Source of the DNA: Paraphaeosphaeria minitans
Taxonomy: Eukaryota; Ascomycota; Dothideomycetes; Pleosporales; Didymosphaeriaceae
DNA length: 64,000 nucleotides
NCBI GenBank assembly: GCA_015832175.1
Contig: WJXW01000001.1
Coordinates: forward strand, 4,712,001 to 4,776,000
Reading direction: 5' to 3'
Shown: positions 11,486-21,991 of the stretch, piece by piece
Numbering within the stretch: the first letter of the stretch is position 1
How the letters are laid out: every line of letters begins with the position of its first letter
Made by a program: the position numbers and the translations under genes
The notes under the pieces: generated by a model
Told to the model about the DNA's origin: nothing
Database searches by the model: none
Seen by the model: only the letters and a program-made list of their open reading frames with translations

Positions 11486-11733
11486 GATGCACCGATCTTC
11501 CTGGAGATGAATGCAGATGGTTATGGAGTCATCCGGGGATGGTGGTGGTTGACAGGACTTGCTGAGAGCGCTTCCCACGGGAAGTCGGCCTAGCCGCGGG
11601 AGCGAGCGAATCCGACTCCAGCCTCAACATCAGTGCCGTTGGCCTCACGTCGCAAAATCCGCATCGAGTTTAATAGCAGTCGCAGCCATGATTTTCCCAG
11701 TGTATCACATAAAGCATTCGCTTTGCCTCCAAC
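11486..11733. promoter_or_regulatory. Short shared promoter between the Zn2Cys6 factor and the carrier
   Basis: Only about 250 bp separate the two divergent start codons (ATG 11485 minus, ATG 11734 plus), so regulatory sites for both genes must lie here or in the leaders. A CCGCGGG element lies near 11594-11600. CGG/CCG trinucleotides are typical half-sites for Zn2Cys6 proteins, but this is too short to be evidence of autoregulation. Confidence 0.4.
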
Positions 11734-12714
11734 ATGGTCATGTCTTCGCCCACTACTGTCCAGCTGCCCTTCACTACCTTCATCAGCTTCAGCTCCAACC
11801 GGCCGCAAAAAGCTTTCCGACATGAAGCTGCTACCTCGAAAGCGAAGAGTATCTCTTCCAGTATCACAATGGCTTCGGCTGCCTTTGCTGGGGCTGTGGA
11901 ATCTGCTGTAACCTATCCGTTCGAATTCGCCAAAACCCGCGTGCAGTTACACACCGCTCCTACCAGCCGCAAGAACCCATTTTCAGTGATTGCGAGCGTC
12001 GCAAGAATCGAAGGCTTTAGCGCACTCTATACCGGCTCATCTTGTATGGTCGTTGGGACTGCATTCAAAACCAGCGTTCGCATCTTAACCTTCTATCGTC
12101 TTCGCGATCATCTCTCCGACGATAAAGGTACTTTGTCACCAGCGCGGGGCGTACTGGCCGGAGTCCTGGCTGGGACAGTGGAGAGCGTCATCGCCGTCAC
12201 ACCAATTGAACGTATGAAGACGTTACTCATCGAGGACGCGATAAATACGAAGAAGCTCTACCGATCGGAATTCCAGGCCTTCAAGTTTCTGGTCCGAACA
12301 CATGGTCTTTCAAGTCTTTACCATGGGATGGTATCTACGACTATCAAACAAGCTTCAACGTCTGGGATCAAAATGGGATTTTACAATGTGGAGAAGGAGA
12401 TAGCTCGGCGAAGCGGATTGCAACAGAGTAGTCCTTTGACCTTTGCGATGGGTGCCTTGGCTGGTACTGTTACAGTGTACCTGACGCAGCCTTTTGATAC
12501 AATCAAGACAAGGGCACAGAGTGCGAGAGGCAGTGATATACGCGAAACGTGTCGGAACATCTTGTATGAGCATGGTGTGCGAGAATTTTGGAGCGGTAGC
12601 ACGTCGCGGTTAGGCAGACTGGTAGTCAGTACCGGCATATTCTACACAGTGTTTGAGAAGACAACAGGCCTATTGACGATGGGTCTGGGTCAAAATAAAA
12701 TTGAAACAACTTAA
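11734..12714 (+). CDS. Mitochondrial carrier, tricarboxylate (CTP1)-like
   Basis: A single exon of 326 residues. The three mitochondrial-carrier signatures are all present: YPFEFAKTR (61-69), TPIERMKTL (156-164) and QPFDTIKTR (252-260), one per roughly 100-residue repeat, with the usual six-helix layout. YP[FT]EFxKT in repeat 1 and TPxERxKT in repeat 2 are what I remember of citrate/tricarboxylate carriers, which exchange citrate and malate over the inner mitochondrial membrane. Substrate assignment rests on these motifs only. The N-terminus is about 40 residues longer than usual and Ser/Thr-rich; Met46 (codon at 11869) is an alternative start that would give a standard-length carrier. It is divergent from the Zn2Cys6 regulator and convergent with the F-box gene at 12948. 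Confidence 0.85.
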   Translation: MVMSSPTTVQLPFTTFISFSSNRPQKAFRHEAATSKAKSISSSITMASAAFAGAVESAVTYPFEFAKTRVQLHTAPTSRKNPFSVIASVARIEGFSALYTGSSCMVVGTAFKTSVRILTFYRLRDHLSDDKGTLSPARGVLAGVLAGTVESVIAVTPIERMKTLLIEDAINTKKLYRSEFQAFKFLVRTHGLSSLYHGMVSTTIKQASTSGIKMGFYNVEKEIARRSGLQQSSPLTFAMGALAGTVTVYLTQPFDTIKTRAQSARGSDIRETCRNILYEHGVREFWSGSTSRLGRLVVSTGIFYTVFEKTTGLLTMGLGQNKIETT

Positions 12715-12947
12715 GGTTGCGCTGTTCTACAAGTTGGTCAGAGGTGAGGCTAAGGCTAGATGCTCATGTGGAAGGACTTTGATGAAGCAACTTGGTCGCT
12801 CTCCAGTGCTTTCATTAGTCCACGACTTGGAAGATTTAGTAAAAATTGACGTTGGGAGAAGTGTCTGAACCACTGCGATGTAATACTTCTAGCGATACAC
12901 TGGCAGATAGTATGGTTTCGATGTCGCGGTGCATGTGCACAAGGCAA

Positions 12948-14023
12948 CTAGCCACATCGTTCCTTGATCTTGCCTTCGACAAGATTTTGCATAAACACCG
13001 CTACACGCTCACAGTCACAGTGTACACGCACCTCAACGTTCTTTGCGCTGACGAAAATATCCGAGGCGATCATCAACTGTCTCACACTGTCCGTGAACAT
13101 CCGAAGAAGCTCATGTGCGGATCGAGTACAGCCCTCGGAGCATCCCTCAAAGCCTGTGATGCGAAGGCTGATCTTGAGCTTGTCGAGCGACTGGAAGTGG
13201 TTTTGCCAATCTGTAGTGCTTTTGCCCAAGCTGCAGCTCGCTCCACAGGCACAGCAATGAGCATATTCACCTTCATCCATTTCGAAGTCGATATTTTCCT
13301 TTTCGTCCTTCTTATCGTGCTCGCCCTGCTGAAATCCTGAAATATGTGGTCGCGGGCGGAAGAGACGGCACCAATCGGTGGTCTGACAGCGAAGCATCTC
13401 GAGCCCATCATTTCCCCAATCAAGTGTGAGCTCGACCTGAAGGCAGCGGACGAAGTGGCCAATCCGTGCCTCTGGGTATACGAACAATGGGCGGTCCTCA
13501 TCTAAAGGGTTAATCCAGATTGGTGCGACAACGAACGTGTTGCTCTTATACCAGACGTCTCTATACAGCGTTTGGAACTCTTGGTTTACAAGGCGAAAGT
13601 TGAGCGCTTCGAGGTGGTATTTGCTACCTGTCATAGCCGGATGCCGCACAGGATCGCCTATAACCTGCAGCGCGGTGCTTACTTAGTGGTTGGATTCCTG
13701 GACGGGTGACGCGAGAGAAATTGTCTCTATTTACTTACAATTCCCAAGAATGAGAAGACCCGCAGCTTCAGTTCAGTAGGCAGCTTGTTCCAATGACACG
13801 TCTGCGCTCGCTTATCCGCACCGGAGTTGGGACTCAGCTCAGCAAGGCTTTGATCGATCTCGCCCAGGCCCGCTGCCCTTTCCTTTGGCGCAATACTCTT
13901 CCGGCGTACAGTCGTGCTGAACGTATCTTCACTTCTTGTTTTCTTCTCCTTCTTCTTCGTCGACGAAAGCGAAAGCTTTGCTCTAGGTGTGCGTGCCAGA
14001 TCTTTACTCAACGCTGGACCCAT
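12948..14023 (-). CDS. Small F-box protein with a Cys-rich segment, two exons
   Basis: Exon 1 is 14023-13739, exon 2 is 13664-12948. The intron (GTAAGT..GCAG, 74 bp) joins in phase 0 and gives 333 residues. The N-terminal 70 residues are basic and Ser-rich. The F-box follows: HWNKLPTELKLRVFSFLGI continues across the splice as VIGDPVRHPAM, then LNFRLVNQEFQTLYRDVWY. Further on is a Cys-rich stretch (HCCACGASC) and an acidic linker (DKKDEKENIDFEMDEGE). Orphan F-box proteins of this size are abundant in Pleosporales-type genomes, and their substrates are unknown. Fungal F-box proteins usually act with Skp1, but I see no second substrate-binding domain. It is convergent with the mitochondrial carrier, about 230 bp apart. 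Confidence 0.8.
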
Positions 14024-15481
14024 GGCGAGGACGGAGCTGGATAGAGCTTAGCTTGTATGGAGTTCAAAGTGTCGAAGGGAGTGTCGCGAATGCAGGCGGG
14101 GATAGTCTGCTTACTGCGGGTTGGTTTGGTAAGGCTACAGTTTGGGAAGTAGCGGAAGGCGCTAGTGTAAACGCTAACCTATCTATGTATTAGTAGTGAG
14201 AGAAGTGTAACCATCACAACCAGTTCAGTATTATCACAATCATGAGTATATCACAGCAGTGGATCATTGCTAGAAGCTCTTCCAAACCGGCTCAACAAAC
14301 AGTGCTTTCCAGGCCTGAAATACAACAATATCATACGTCACTTCTGCCCTTGAGACGCAGCAATCTTATACTCAAGGTATATACGGTACACATCCTCGAT
14401 CCAAGGTTTTCCAAGGCACGTACAATCAAACCCAGTCAATAATTTTAGCGTCGCCAACGCAGGTACCTTATAATATGAGTGCATGCAATCTACAAAGAGG
14501 CAGAACATCAGTCCGTGCCAAGTTCTCCCACAGAATCGACAACAGACCATCTGCACAAAGACTCTTCTTGCTCCCACGGACCGCGCAGTTGTACATTCGC
14601 TTCTAATTGCTATGTACCGCCGATATTTCCCTGTTAAGTCATTCTTTTCTTGCGGAATCATGCCCTGTTCCCTTTTGTCTGGTCAGGCGCAAGACAAGTG
14701 ACACTAAACACAGTTTTGCGATCAGAGATTCATGTTCACTCACTTGAATCAATACTATCAACATTTAATCGAAATCTACACACTGATAGATATTTTGGTA
14801 TACCGAGATCCCAGTAGGAGTGTACCATAGTTACGTTTGTGTTCCGAAGCCCCAATGTATCTGCGCGGATTGGGAGTTCTAATTGCGTAAGCGGTGCATT
14901 TTCCCCGGCAATTACCTCGTATACCCCTCTGGTCGCACGTCAGGCCTAGTCGATCTGATACGTAAGATCCAACTACAAGCCCAGCACAAGGAGAGCGTAA
15001 TGCTCCTACCTATAGCCTTAATTGTTCTCGCTTTGATGTACATGGCAGGAAGGGGTCCTGTGATCGGAACGTTCGCTTTCACGCATTCCCAAATGATTCT
15101 CTCCTGCAGCTTAGGTGGCAGATCCCCGCCAATTTATTAGATTAGTATAGGTAATTGGGGGGGCAGGGTAGCGTGCAGTAACATTTTACAACTGCGGCGT
15201 AATAGTTGCTCATAGATATCTTAATAAGACATAACGATTTAAGCAAGGGGAGCAGGGTCTTATCTAAATGAGTAGGGGGAGACAGAATAAGTTCTATCAT
15301 GCCAGCACGCGAAGTTTTTTTTTTCTTAGAAAGGAGCCTGTGCTAGTACATGGAAGGGGAATGCCTGATATGATTAGCGGAGTTTAGCGAGAAACGTCCT
15401 CCAGCCGAACCTTCGCGCCGACGCGTCTATTCATCAATTCTTACCGCATGTCATCACACCTCACCTGAACATAAGTACATA
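14024..15481. other. Intergenic region with one weak ORF
   Basis: About 1.45 kb between the F-box gene (-) and the rhomboid gene (+), presumably holding both promoters. No repeat family or RNA gene is recognised. The only frame worth noting is minus 14661-14338, listed separately. The stretch around 15,150-15,350 is purine-rich with short A/T tracts and shows nothing else. Confidence 0.45.
14338..14661 (-). CDS. Possible small Cys-rich protein
   Basis: The frame starts with a true ATG at 14661 and encodes 107 residues. The middle part, CCRFCGRTWHGLMFCLFVDC, has paired Cys and a His that could bind a metal, and the end (PWIEDVYRIYLEYK) looks like ordinary protein. I do not recognise the family. 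An intron may be hidden near 14,400-14,470. It could also be a chance ORF in the divergent intergenic region, so this is a weak call. Confidence 0.25.
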   Translation of the reverse strand: MIPQEKNDLTGKYRRYIAIRSECTTARSVGARRVFVQMVCCRFCGRTWHGLMFCLFVDCMHSYYKVPALATLKLLTGFDCTCLGKPWIEDVYRIYLEYKIAASQGQK

Positions 15482-16472
15482 ATGGTTTGGTGGGTCCTTG
15501 CAGCCGTTGGGGCTGGATTCGCGTGGTCTGTGAAAGACACGCCACCGCAACCTGTACCAAGCATCGCCTTGCGAAAACCCGGGCTATGGGCTCTCGGCGC
15601 CACCACAACAGCTTATGTCGGGCTGGCTGCGATGCAGGGATTGCGCGACCGCCGTACTAATGGTGCCTACTCTCGCAGTCTGAAGAAGAAGAAGGAGGAG
15701 TTTGTGCTGAGCAGGTCGTCGGTATTGGTGTCCCACAGGGGTTTGTCTCTGACCGTGGTTGGCCTCAACCTTGCTGTCTTCTTGTACGGCCAGAAAACCC
15801 TAAAAGGAAACTGGAAACTGGTAGATAAACCTGGACGCACTTGGACTCTCTTGACGTCAGCATTCTGCCACAAGAACATACAACATCTTTCCGCCAACAT
15901 GTTTTCGCTGGTTCCCGAGATACCGCAGGCGCTCCAAGTATGCGGCCAAAGTCCCTACCAATTCATTGCCTTCTATGTCTCGGCCGCGATCATCAGCTCG
16001 TACGCGCAGCGCGTTGTGTCGTATACCAGATGGACGCAACAGTGGACTTCCCGTTTCGGTTTCAGTGAGCCGGTCAGCATGGGCGCCAGCGGTGTTGTAA
16101 TGGCGGTTTTCGCTGCGTCATGCTTTGCGGAGCCTCCTTGGGCTTCACCGTCATTCCTACTGTCTGCAATGACGTTGGGATGGCAGGTCACGAACGATGT
16201 TGTGGGGCTTTTCAATAGCAAAGAAGCCATTGGATTCGCCGTAAGTATACCTTGAACATTGCAGGTTTTGCTACAGCTAACCGATTTACAAGGCGCACTT
16301 AGCTGGTGCTGCTTTTGGAGCCATGTATGCCTACTTCAATGCCGACCGCTACCTCTGGTCCAACCTTGTCCGCCTATTCAGCGTCCATCTTCCCAAGCCT
16401 CCTCCACCAACTGCTCGTCACAAAGACCTCGACTTGGATGAAATCGTTCGTCGACTAAACGAGTCAGCCTAA
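15482..16472 (+). CDS. Rhomboid-family intramembrane serine protease, two exons
   Basis: Exons are 15482-16240 and 16293-16472. The 52-base intron starts GTAAGT, has a GCTAACC branch site, ends ACAAG, and joins in phase 0 to give 312 residues. Rhomboid features: WTLLTSAFCHKNIQHLSANM (H135 and N139, the oxyanion-side residues), SMGASGVV with the nucleophile Ser203, and AHLAGAAFGAMYAY with the partner His255. The Ser-His dyad is therefore intact. Hydrophobic segments fit six or so membrane helices. The His is encoded at the very start of exon 2, so only the spliced form is catalytic. The N-terminus has a hydrophobic segment and a basic linker (SRSLKKKKEEF). A mitochondrial inner-membrane (Pcp1-like) location is possible but not shown. 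It is convergent with the broken F-box-like gene. Confidence 0.87.
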
Positions 16473-16542
16473 ACACACTGGCCTAGGCCCAGACTAAGCA
16501 CTACTCACACTGTCTTGTCCCCGTATGCTCGACTCAGACCTT

Positions 16543-17410
16543 TCAAAATCTCACCATCGCAGCCTTGAGCGCCTCTTCGATTATCTGGGGACATTTGTCA
16601 GAGCAGCGCCGGCCGTGTTTAAGATGCTGGTGCTTTTGCAATCCCATTTTGCTTGACCACCGTCCCGTGTGTCCAGGACAGATCACGCACCATACTTCGA
16701 CGTCGACCTCCTCGAGGTTGGGAAACGCAGTTTCCATCGATCCCAGCATTCGGATGAATGCCGCACGTCCATGGTCGCAGCATGTACCCAGGATGCGAAT
16801 GTTGTCCGCAGTATAGCGATCATCCAGCTGGTCTTTCGCCAAGCAGAAGTCGAAATCAATGTTGAGACGGCGGAGTCTGGTGAATGAAGCCTGCCACGCG
16901 ATTCGGCGAGCGCTCTCTGTATCGAGAGGGGCGGTGTAGGGGTCACGCGCGCGTGCTAGCCGCATATCGAATTGATATCGGAACAACGGGGCCCAAGAAT
17001 CCTAGTCCTGAACCCCGGACACGGAGCAGATGGACTCGGGAAAGAACCGCAGTGTGAGGTTTGTGATTTTGTCACAGAGGCGGTCTTTGGGGTGCTTGAG
17101 AACCTTGCTGTGGATATACGACCTGGGAACTCCCCTGAGGGTCTTTGTTGAGGTCCTGTCGTGACTGAGGGAAAATCGATTATGCTTCTGGTAGAGATAG
17201 TGTGTCTGTGCGGACATGCGCTTGTTGACGAGGAGGAGCGGGAATATCTCTTTTGAGGGCCAGGGAAGCGAGATAATCGATATAGGACAATCGAATTTGA
17301 CAAGAGGAGCGAGAATCTCTTGCTGGATCTCGCTGGGCAAAGTGTTCCATGATGCTGGCTTATGTCCATCCGAGTATATGCCAGACGTCGAATGGGAATA
17401 GTCGGGTCTC
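16543..17410 (-). pseudogene. F-box-like gene interrupted by an in-frame TAG
   Basis: Two blocks lie in the same minus-strand frame. The upstream block has an F-box-like start (NTLPSEIQQEILAPL, then FPLLLVNKRMSAQTHYLY) and ends at a TAG at 17004-17002, just after CSVSGVQD. The frame then continues directly as DSWAPLFRYQFDMRLARARD to a stop at 16543, with coding-like composition and a Cys/His-rich tail (WCVICPGHTGRW). A CAG to TAG change would explain the break, since no plausible intron removes it. There is also no ATG in this frame between the stop at 17563-17565 and the F-box, so an upstream exon is needed or the start is lost too. A GCAG acceptor at 17411-17414 is in the right phase for a donor at 17566. 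I read it as a recently broken gene, or as one whose TAG is an error or polymorphism. Confidence 0.55.
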
Positions 17411-17566
17411 CTGCGTGGAATGAAGATGGGGGTGGCGATGTTGGCGCCATGGTTGCAGCTGCCGGCGGCCGTCGTTAACGGTTGAGTCCTCCAGTGGTCA
17501 CGCTCAAAACAGAACGCATGGGGTACAGTGTTGAGGGGAGATGTGCATAAGGGATATCGTCCTTAC

Positions 17567-17793
17567 CTTTGGCGACGGGCCGGGGTGGTACGCCAGAGCT
17601 TCTGTGCCGTCAGTAGCCAAAATGCATAATTTCGCCCGCACACCATGACGCTTCTAGGCGAAAAGAAGAACAAATCGGTTGTTCTAGCGAAAGATGACTT
17701 GCGGAGCGTTCTTACCTGTCTGTATGGCCGCGCGTGGAGGCAGTGCTTCTTGTGTCGGGAAGATGACAGGAAGCGACGCGCGAATTCAAACAT
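17567..17793 (-). CDS. Possible upstream exon(s) of a small or F-box-like gene
   Basis: The frame from ATG 17793 (MFEFARRFLSSSRHKK) ends at a good donor (GTAAGG, at 17566). Unspliced, its phase matches the acceptor at 17411 and would feed the F-box frame. Alternatively a strong 62-base intron (GTAAGA at 17715 to CCTAG at 17654) could be removed, giving RHGVRAKLCILATDGTEALA, after which the same acceptor leads to a short end in another frame. The Arg-rich, Ser-rich N-terminus could be a mitochondrial presequence. I cannot choose between the models from sequence alone. Confidence 0.25.
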
Positions 17794-18085
17794 CGTCAGC
17801 GGCGACAGTCTTGGCGCAAGCGAAGCCAATATTGTTCACCTCGTACATTGAGTTGCAGCATTCCGAATGCGTTGGCTGGTCAACATAGCCTGGAGCTTGA
17901 AGGCAACGGCAAACGCTCACCCGCCAATCGATAGTGGCTGACGCAAGAGATGGACTTTCAACATGCATCTCATCCTGTGGTAACGTGGTCTACATTACGC
18001 TATAAAATTATAATCTTATAGTCTATCATGGAGGTTCACAAATAGGGTCTCTACAACCCGCTCAAAAGCATGCTCAGCACATCAA

Positions 18086-19911
18086 CTAGTCACCACTCTC
18101 ACTCCCCGCTTCCACAAGCGACGCAGCATAGTCGAAAATTCCCTCATCAGGTTCGCACTCCTTGCCCTGCTCCGGCATCGTCCCATCGAGGAAGTACTTC
18201 CTCACAGCCTCAATCGTGCAGCTCGAAGGGTGGTTCATAAACCCATGCTACACGCAATGTCAGCCCCAGCCCTGGCAACCCAACACAGTTTCCGAGCCAT
18301 CAAAGAATACTTAACTTACCCCATGGCCCCTATGCGTCAACAACACGCTCCCTTGGAACCCGGTGGCAACCTCCCACGCCTTGTCAATCGGCGTAACCGG
18401 ATCAAACGCACTGTTCACGAACAGGATCGGAAAGCTAGTACTGATATTTTCAAAAGTGCCTTCGAACTGCTCCGCCGCTTTATACGGCCACTGCGCGCAC
18501 GGCCAGAACTGCGGGCCGAAGAAGTCCACGAAAGAGCCCTGCTTCGACTGCGCGGAAACGAGGGCGTACATGTCCTCCGGTTTTCCCGCGCGGAAATGCG
18601 AGTCCGAGCAGGCGATGCCGTGGAGGTTGTTGGTGCCGAGGTTCCAGGGGAGCTCGGTCGAAATGATGGGCGTAGTGGCGTTTTCGGGGGCAGTGATGAT
18701 ATACGAGTCCCAATCTCTGGCCAGGATCGTCGTGAGGACGGGTAGGAGGTATGTCAATGCCTGATCTGGGCGGTAGAGGAAGCGGAAGATGTTGTACTTT
18801 GCTTCCTGAAGGAGGGGAATTCCGCCCGGGCGGAGCCAGTAGTATGTTTGACCCAGAAGATAGTTCTCGGGGAAGATGATGGGGTTTTCTTCAAGCTCAT
18901 GGAATATGGCTGCCAGCTTGGAAGTAACGTCTTTAACAGTAGTGTCTGGGCCCGTCAAGTTGGCGATGCCGGGACAGAGGATGGGACCGGCATCGATGCA
19001 GTTCTGGAGCCAGTTCTCAAGGGCTTTTTCTGTGCCGGAAGTGGCGGTCAGCCAGGAGCCCTCGTAGTAGTCGTTCGCTCGCACGTTGCTGTCGAGGAGC
19101 ATGCGGTCGACGCGGTCGGGAACATGGCGGCGAAAGTTTGGCCGAGAATGGTGCTGTAAGAGCGGCCCCAGAAGCGGAGCTTTCCGTCTTCGTCCAATGC
19201 ATCGACTATGCGGACCATGTCGCGGACGACGAATGGGGTGCCTAGGAAGCGACCACTATCGGTGTTGCCTTCGGTGTTCTTGCAAGAGCTGGTGTACGAT
19301 GTTCCGTCGTCCCAGACTTTGTCCTCGAGAAACTTCCACATGTCGGCGGACGCAAAGATGATGTCGTTGTTCTTGATCGGGTGTGCGTTGGACGTGAAGT
19401 TGGTTGTCATATTGGACCCTTTTGTAGGATCACATGCGAATGGAATCGTTCGTCCGGTACCACTGTTATATCATTAGAGTAGCACAGCGACAGAAGGTTA
19501 AATTGCCCACCGTGTGTCGAATCCCACAATATTGTACTGTCTGTTGAACACCTCATCGCGGTAGATATGACCTGTCGTATCTACTTCCTCAACACCAGAG
19601 CCTCCCGGTCCCCCTGGGTTGAAGATGATGGTGCCTTTGAATGGTTCCTTGGTTGCTGCGTGCCTGCTCAATTGCAGTTGCAAATTGTTGTTGTTGGAAG
19701 CAAGATCCGTATAGTCGAGCGGAACTTGGAGGGTGGCGCAGTCAATTGGACCTGCAATCTTGTCCGTCGTGGTCTTGGGAAAGTCGAGCTTGCATGGGGC
19801 CCATTCTAACGTCGACTCAGACGATTTGTTTGTGCCATGCGGTAAAGCTGAAGCTAGACTTGAGGAGATGATCAAGGTTGCGCTCCACTTCAATAATTTC
19901 GACATCATCAT
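18086..19911 (-). CDS. Secreted TAP-like alpha/beta hydrolase (tripeptidyl-aminopeptidase type), one frameshift
   Basis: Exons (minus) are 19911-19511, 19462-18320 and 18247-18086. The introns are 48 and 72 bases and in phase (FDTR|GTGRT; HRGHG|HGFMNHP). The start MMMSKLLKWSATLIISSSLA is a signal peptide. The oxyanion loop NPGGPGGSG lies near 98-106, the nucleophile elbow WGRSYS near 232-237 (Ser235), the acid in FVNSAFDPVTP, and the His in THRGHGHG, after which the TAP-like C-terminal domain ends. Such enzymes are extracellular serine peptidases that release short peptides or act on small substrates. The reading breaks once: after GQTFAAMF the frame must shift by one base to reach DRVDRMLLDSNVRAN. 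One C is missing from a run (GGG on the plus strand, 19118-19120). With that base the gene would give 568 residues and look intact. It may be a sequencing error or a young pseudogene. Confidence 0.8.
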
Positions 19912-20978
19912 TCGTATCAGTAGTCGTTGGTTTAAGCACCAAGCAGAGACGAGGGTGCGATTGTGCACCTCTTATATCTACACAGTGTCCATTCTAGTGT
20001 GCGATGGCGCCCGTGACGTTGCTGGTGCGTACGGGACGCCATCGCTGTACCTTGGTAGTAAGCACGAACGGCATGCCAAGGGTGGTGGTGACGAAGTACT
20101 TCACGAGCCTCTCCTTTGTATGTCGAAGGCTCTATTAATCGGATGAAAACCTTGCTTAGGGATCCCATGGGAGGCTCATGGAGCTACAGGGCTGAGGCTT
20201 CAACCCCAGAATGACGGGTAGGTAGGTACCTACTAGTGCCGATCGTTGGGGCTGAATCTTGGCCGTTCTGCACTCCGGATCGGGAAATGCTCACGGCCAA
20301 GAACTTGAGAGACCCAGTTGCCGTAATTTCTCAAAACGAATGTTTTTCTGTTGGCATATAACACAAAGCATCCTAGGAATTGCTATTCGTGCTTGCATCT
20401 CTAGGAAGGCTACCTTTCGTGTACGCCTTGGATTTGCTGGAGCAACAAGGAGGCATGAGATTCTACTGCAAATCAAAACTAGGTAGTCTAGGGTCGATCT
20501 GGGGGCTTATATTGATAAGGAAACGAGATGAGATATTACTATGTTCAGATGCAATACAATGCAAGGCCGTGGGAGCATTCCACTTTGGAGAGGGCGCTTT
20601 CAGAAGACTGTCTCGCACTATGACTGCTGCAACAATCAAGAATGCAACGGTGCTTTGCCAAATGCCCGACGAAAGCATTTCCACTCCGTCGTGTGAGTCA
20701 CTCAGGAGTTCTGGCGGGACACTGGTAGATTTGAAGAGGTACGTTGTAGGGTAGGAATGGTAGGTACCCACCAAAGAGGCAAGCCGAGGCAAAGCGTCTG
20801 GCGGGGTACTAATCCTCGTTTTCAAGCAACGGAGCAGCACTATCTACGGCGAGCTCCGACGCCGAAATCCGGGCCGTATCGCGTGAGATACTTTGTACAT
20901 CTACACAGTAACACAGTGGTCCTCAATCCTCCCCCTGCAGTTGCGCCCCAGAAACCTACCGGTACCACCCACGACACA
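19912..20978. promoter_or_regulatory. Divergent intergenic region
   Basis: About 1.07 kb between the TAP-like hydrolase (-) and the dioxygenase (+). It should hold both promoters. GGTAGGTA-type short repeats occur near 20218-20232 and 20754-20768. Frames on either strand (for example minus 20463-20840) show no motif. Confidence 0.4.
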
Positions 20979-21958
20979 ATGGCACAAATGGACGGTCTCA
21001 CGCCTGAACAGCTCGCTTTCTTCAATGACAATGGTTACCTACTCGTTCCCGACGCTCTGTCTCAGGACACAGTCAAGGAGCTGCTACAGGACACGAACAA
21101 GATGCTGGATGAGTTCTCGCTTGACGACCACCCCATGACGAAGTTCGCAACCGGGGGCGACGACGGCGAGGGACATGTTGGCGACGCCTATTTCCTCGAG
21201 TCCGGGGACAAGGTGCGATTCTTCTTCGAAGAAGGTAGGCGTGTATTTGAGCTGCTTCTATGTATGCATGTCTAAGCAGGTGTCTAGAGGCCTTCGACAA
21301 GACGGGTAACCTCACCAAGCCGAAGCAACGTGCCATCAACAAGATCGGGCATTACCTGCACGAGCTCTCGCCTTCGTTCCGCAACATCTCGCTCTCTTCC
21401 CGCAACGCCGCCATTGCGCGGTCCCTCGGTTTCCGCGACCCCCGATGCCTGCAGTCAATGGTGATTTGCAAACAACCACAAATAGGCGCCGAAGTCCGCC
21501 CACACCAAGACAGCACGTTCCTGTATACGGATCCACCAAGCGCGGTCGGCTGGTGGTATGCGCTGGAAGATGCGACGGCAGAGAACGGGTGTTTGAGCTT
21601 TGCAGCAGGCAGCCACAAGCGGGCTCCTGTGACGAAGCGATTTGTACGGACAGGCAACGACGACGGCGCGGAAGGCACGGGCTTCATCGAAAACGAGGGC
21701 GCGCAATTCCCGAAGGCGCTGCAGCGGGAGCAGAACGGTGCGACGGACGGCGAGTCGAGGGAGGAGTACACGATGGGCGAGGTCAAGGCGGGCACGCTGG
21801 TGCTGATACACGGCAACATCCTGCACAGAAGTGAGAAGAACAGCAGCGACAAGAGCCGCTTCATCTATACGTTCCATGTCATCGAGGGGGACCAGACGTA
21901 TGACAAGAAGAACTGGCTGCAGCCGCCCGAGAAGGGGTTTTCGAAGCTGGCAGCGTAG
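20979..21958 (+). CDS. Phytanoyl-CoA dioxygenase family protein, PHYHD1-like, two exons
   Basis: Exons are 20979-21234 and 21288-21958. The 53-base intron (GTAGGC..TCTAG) joins RFFFEE to EAFDKTGNL, giving 308 residues. The fold is a double-stranded beta-helix Fe(II)/2-oxoglutarate oxygenase. The metal motif HxD is in RPHQDSTFLY (His158, Asp160) and the distal His is in LIHGNILHRSEKNSSDKSR (260 or 265), followed by the Arg that usually binds 2-oxoglutarate. The motifs KVRFFFEE, INKIGHYLHEL and NWLQPPEKGF closely match what I remember of animal PHYHD1, and the length is right for that family. PHYHD1 is a 2-oxoglutarate oxygenase whose natural substrate is not settled. No peroxisomal targeting tripeptide is evident at the C-terminus (KLAA). 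The Met at 20988 is an alternative start. It is convergent with the TMEM234 homologue, 33 bp apart. Confidence 0.9.
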
Positions 21959-21991
21959 TACAAAGGAACGAGAATAGCATTGTTGTTGCGA

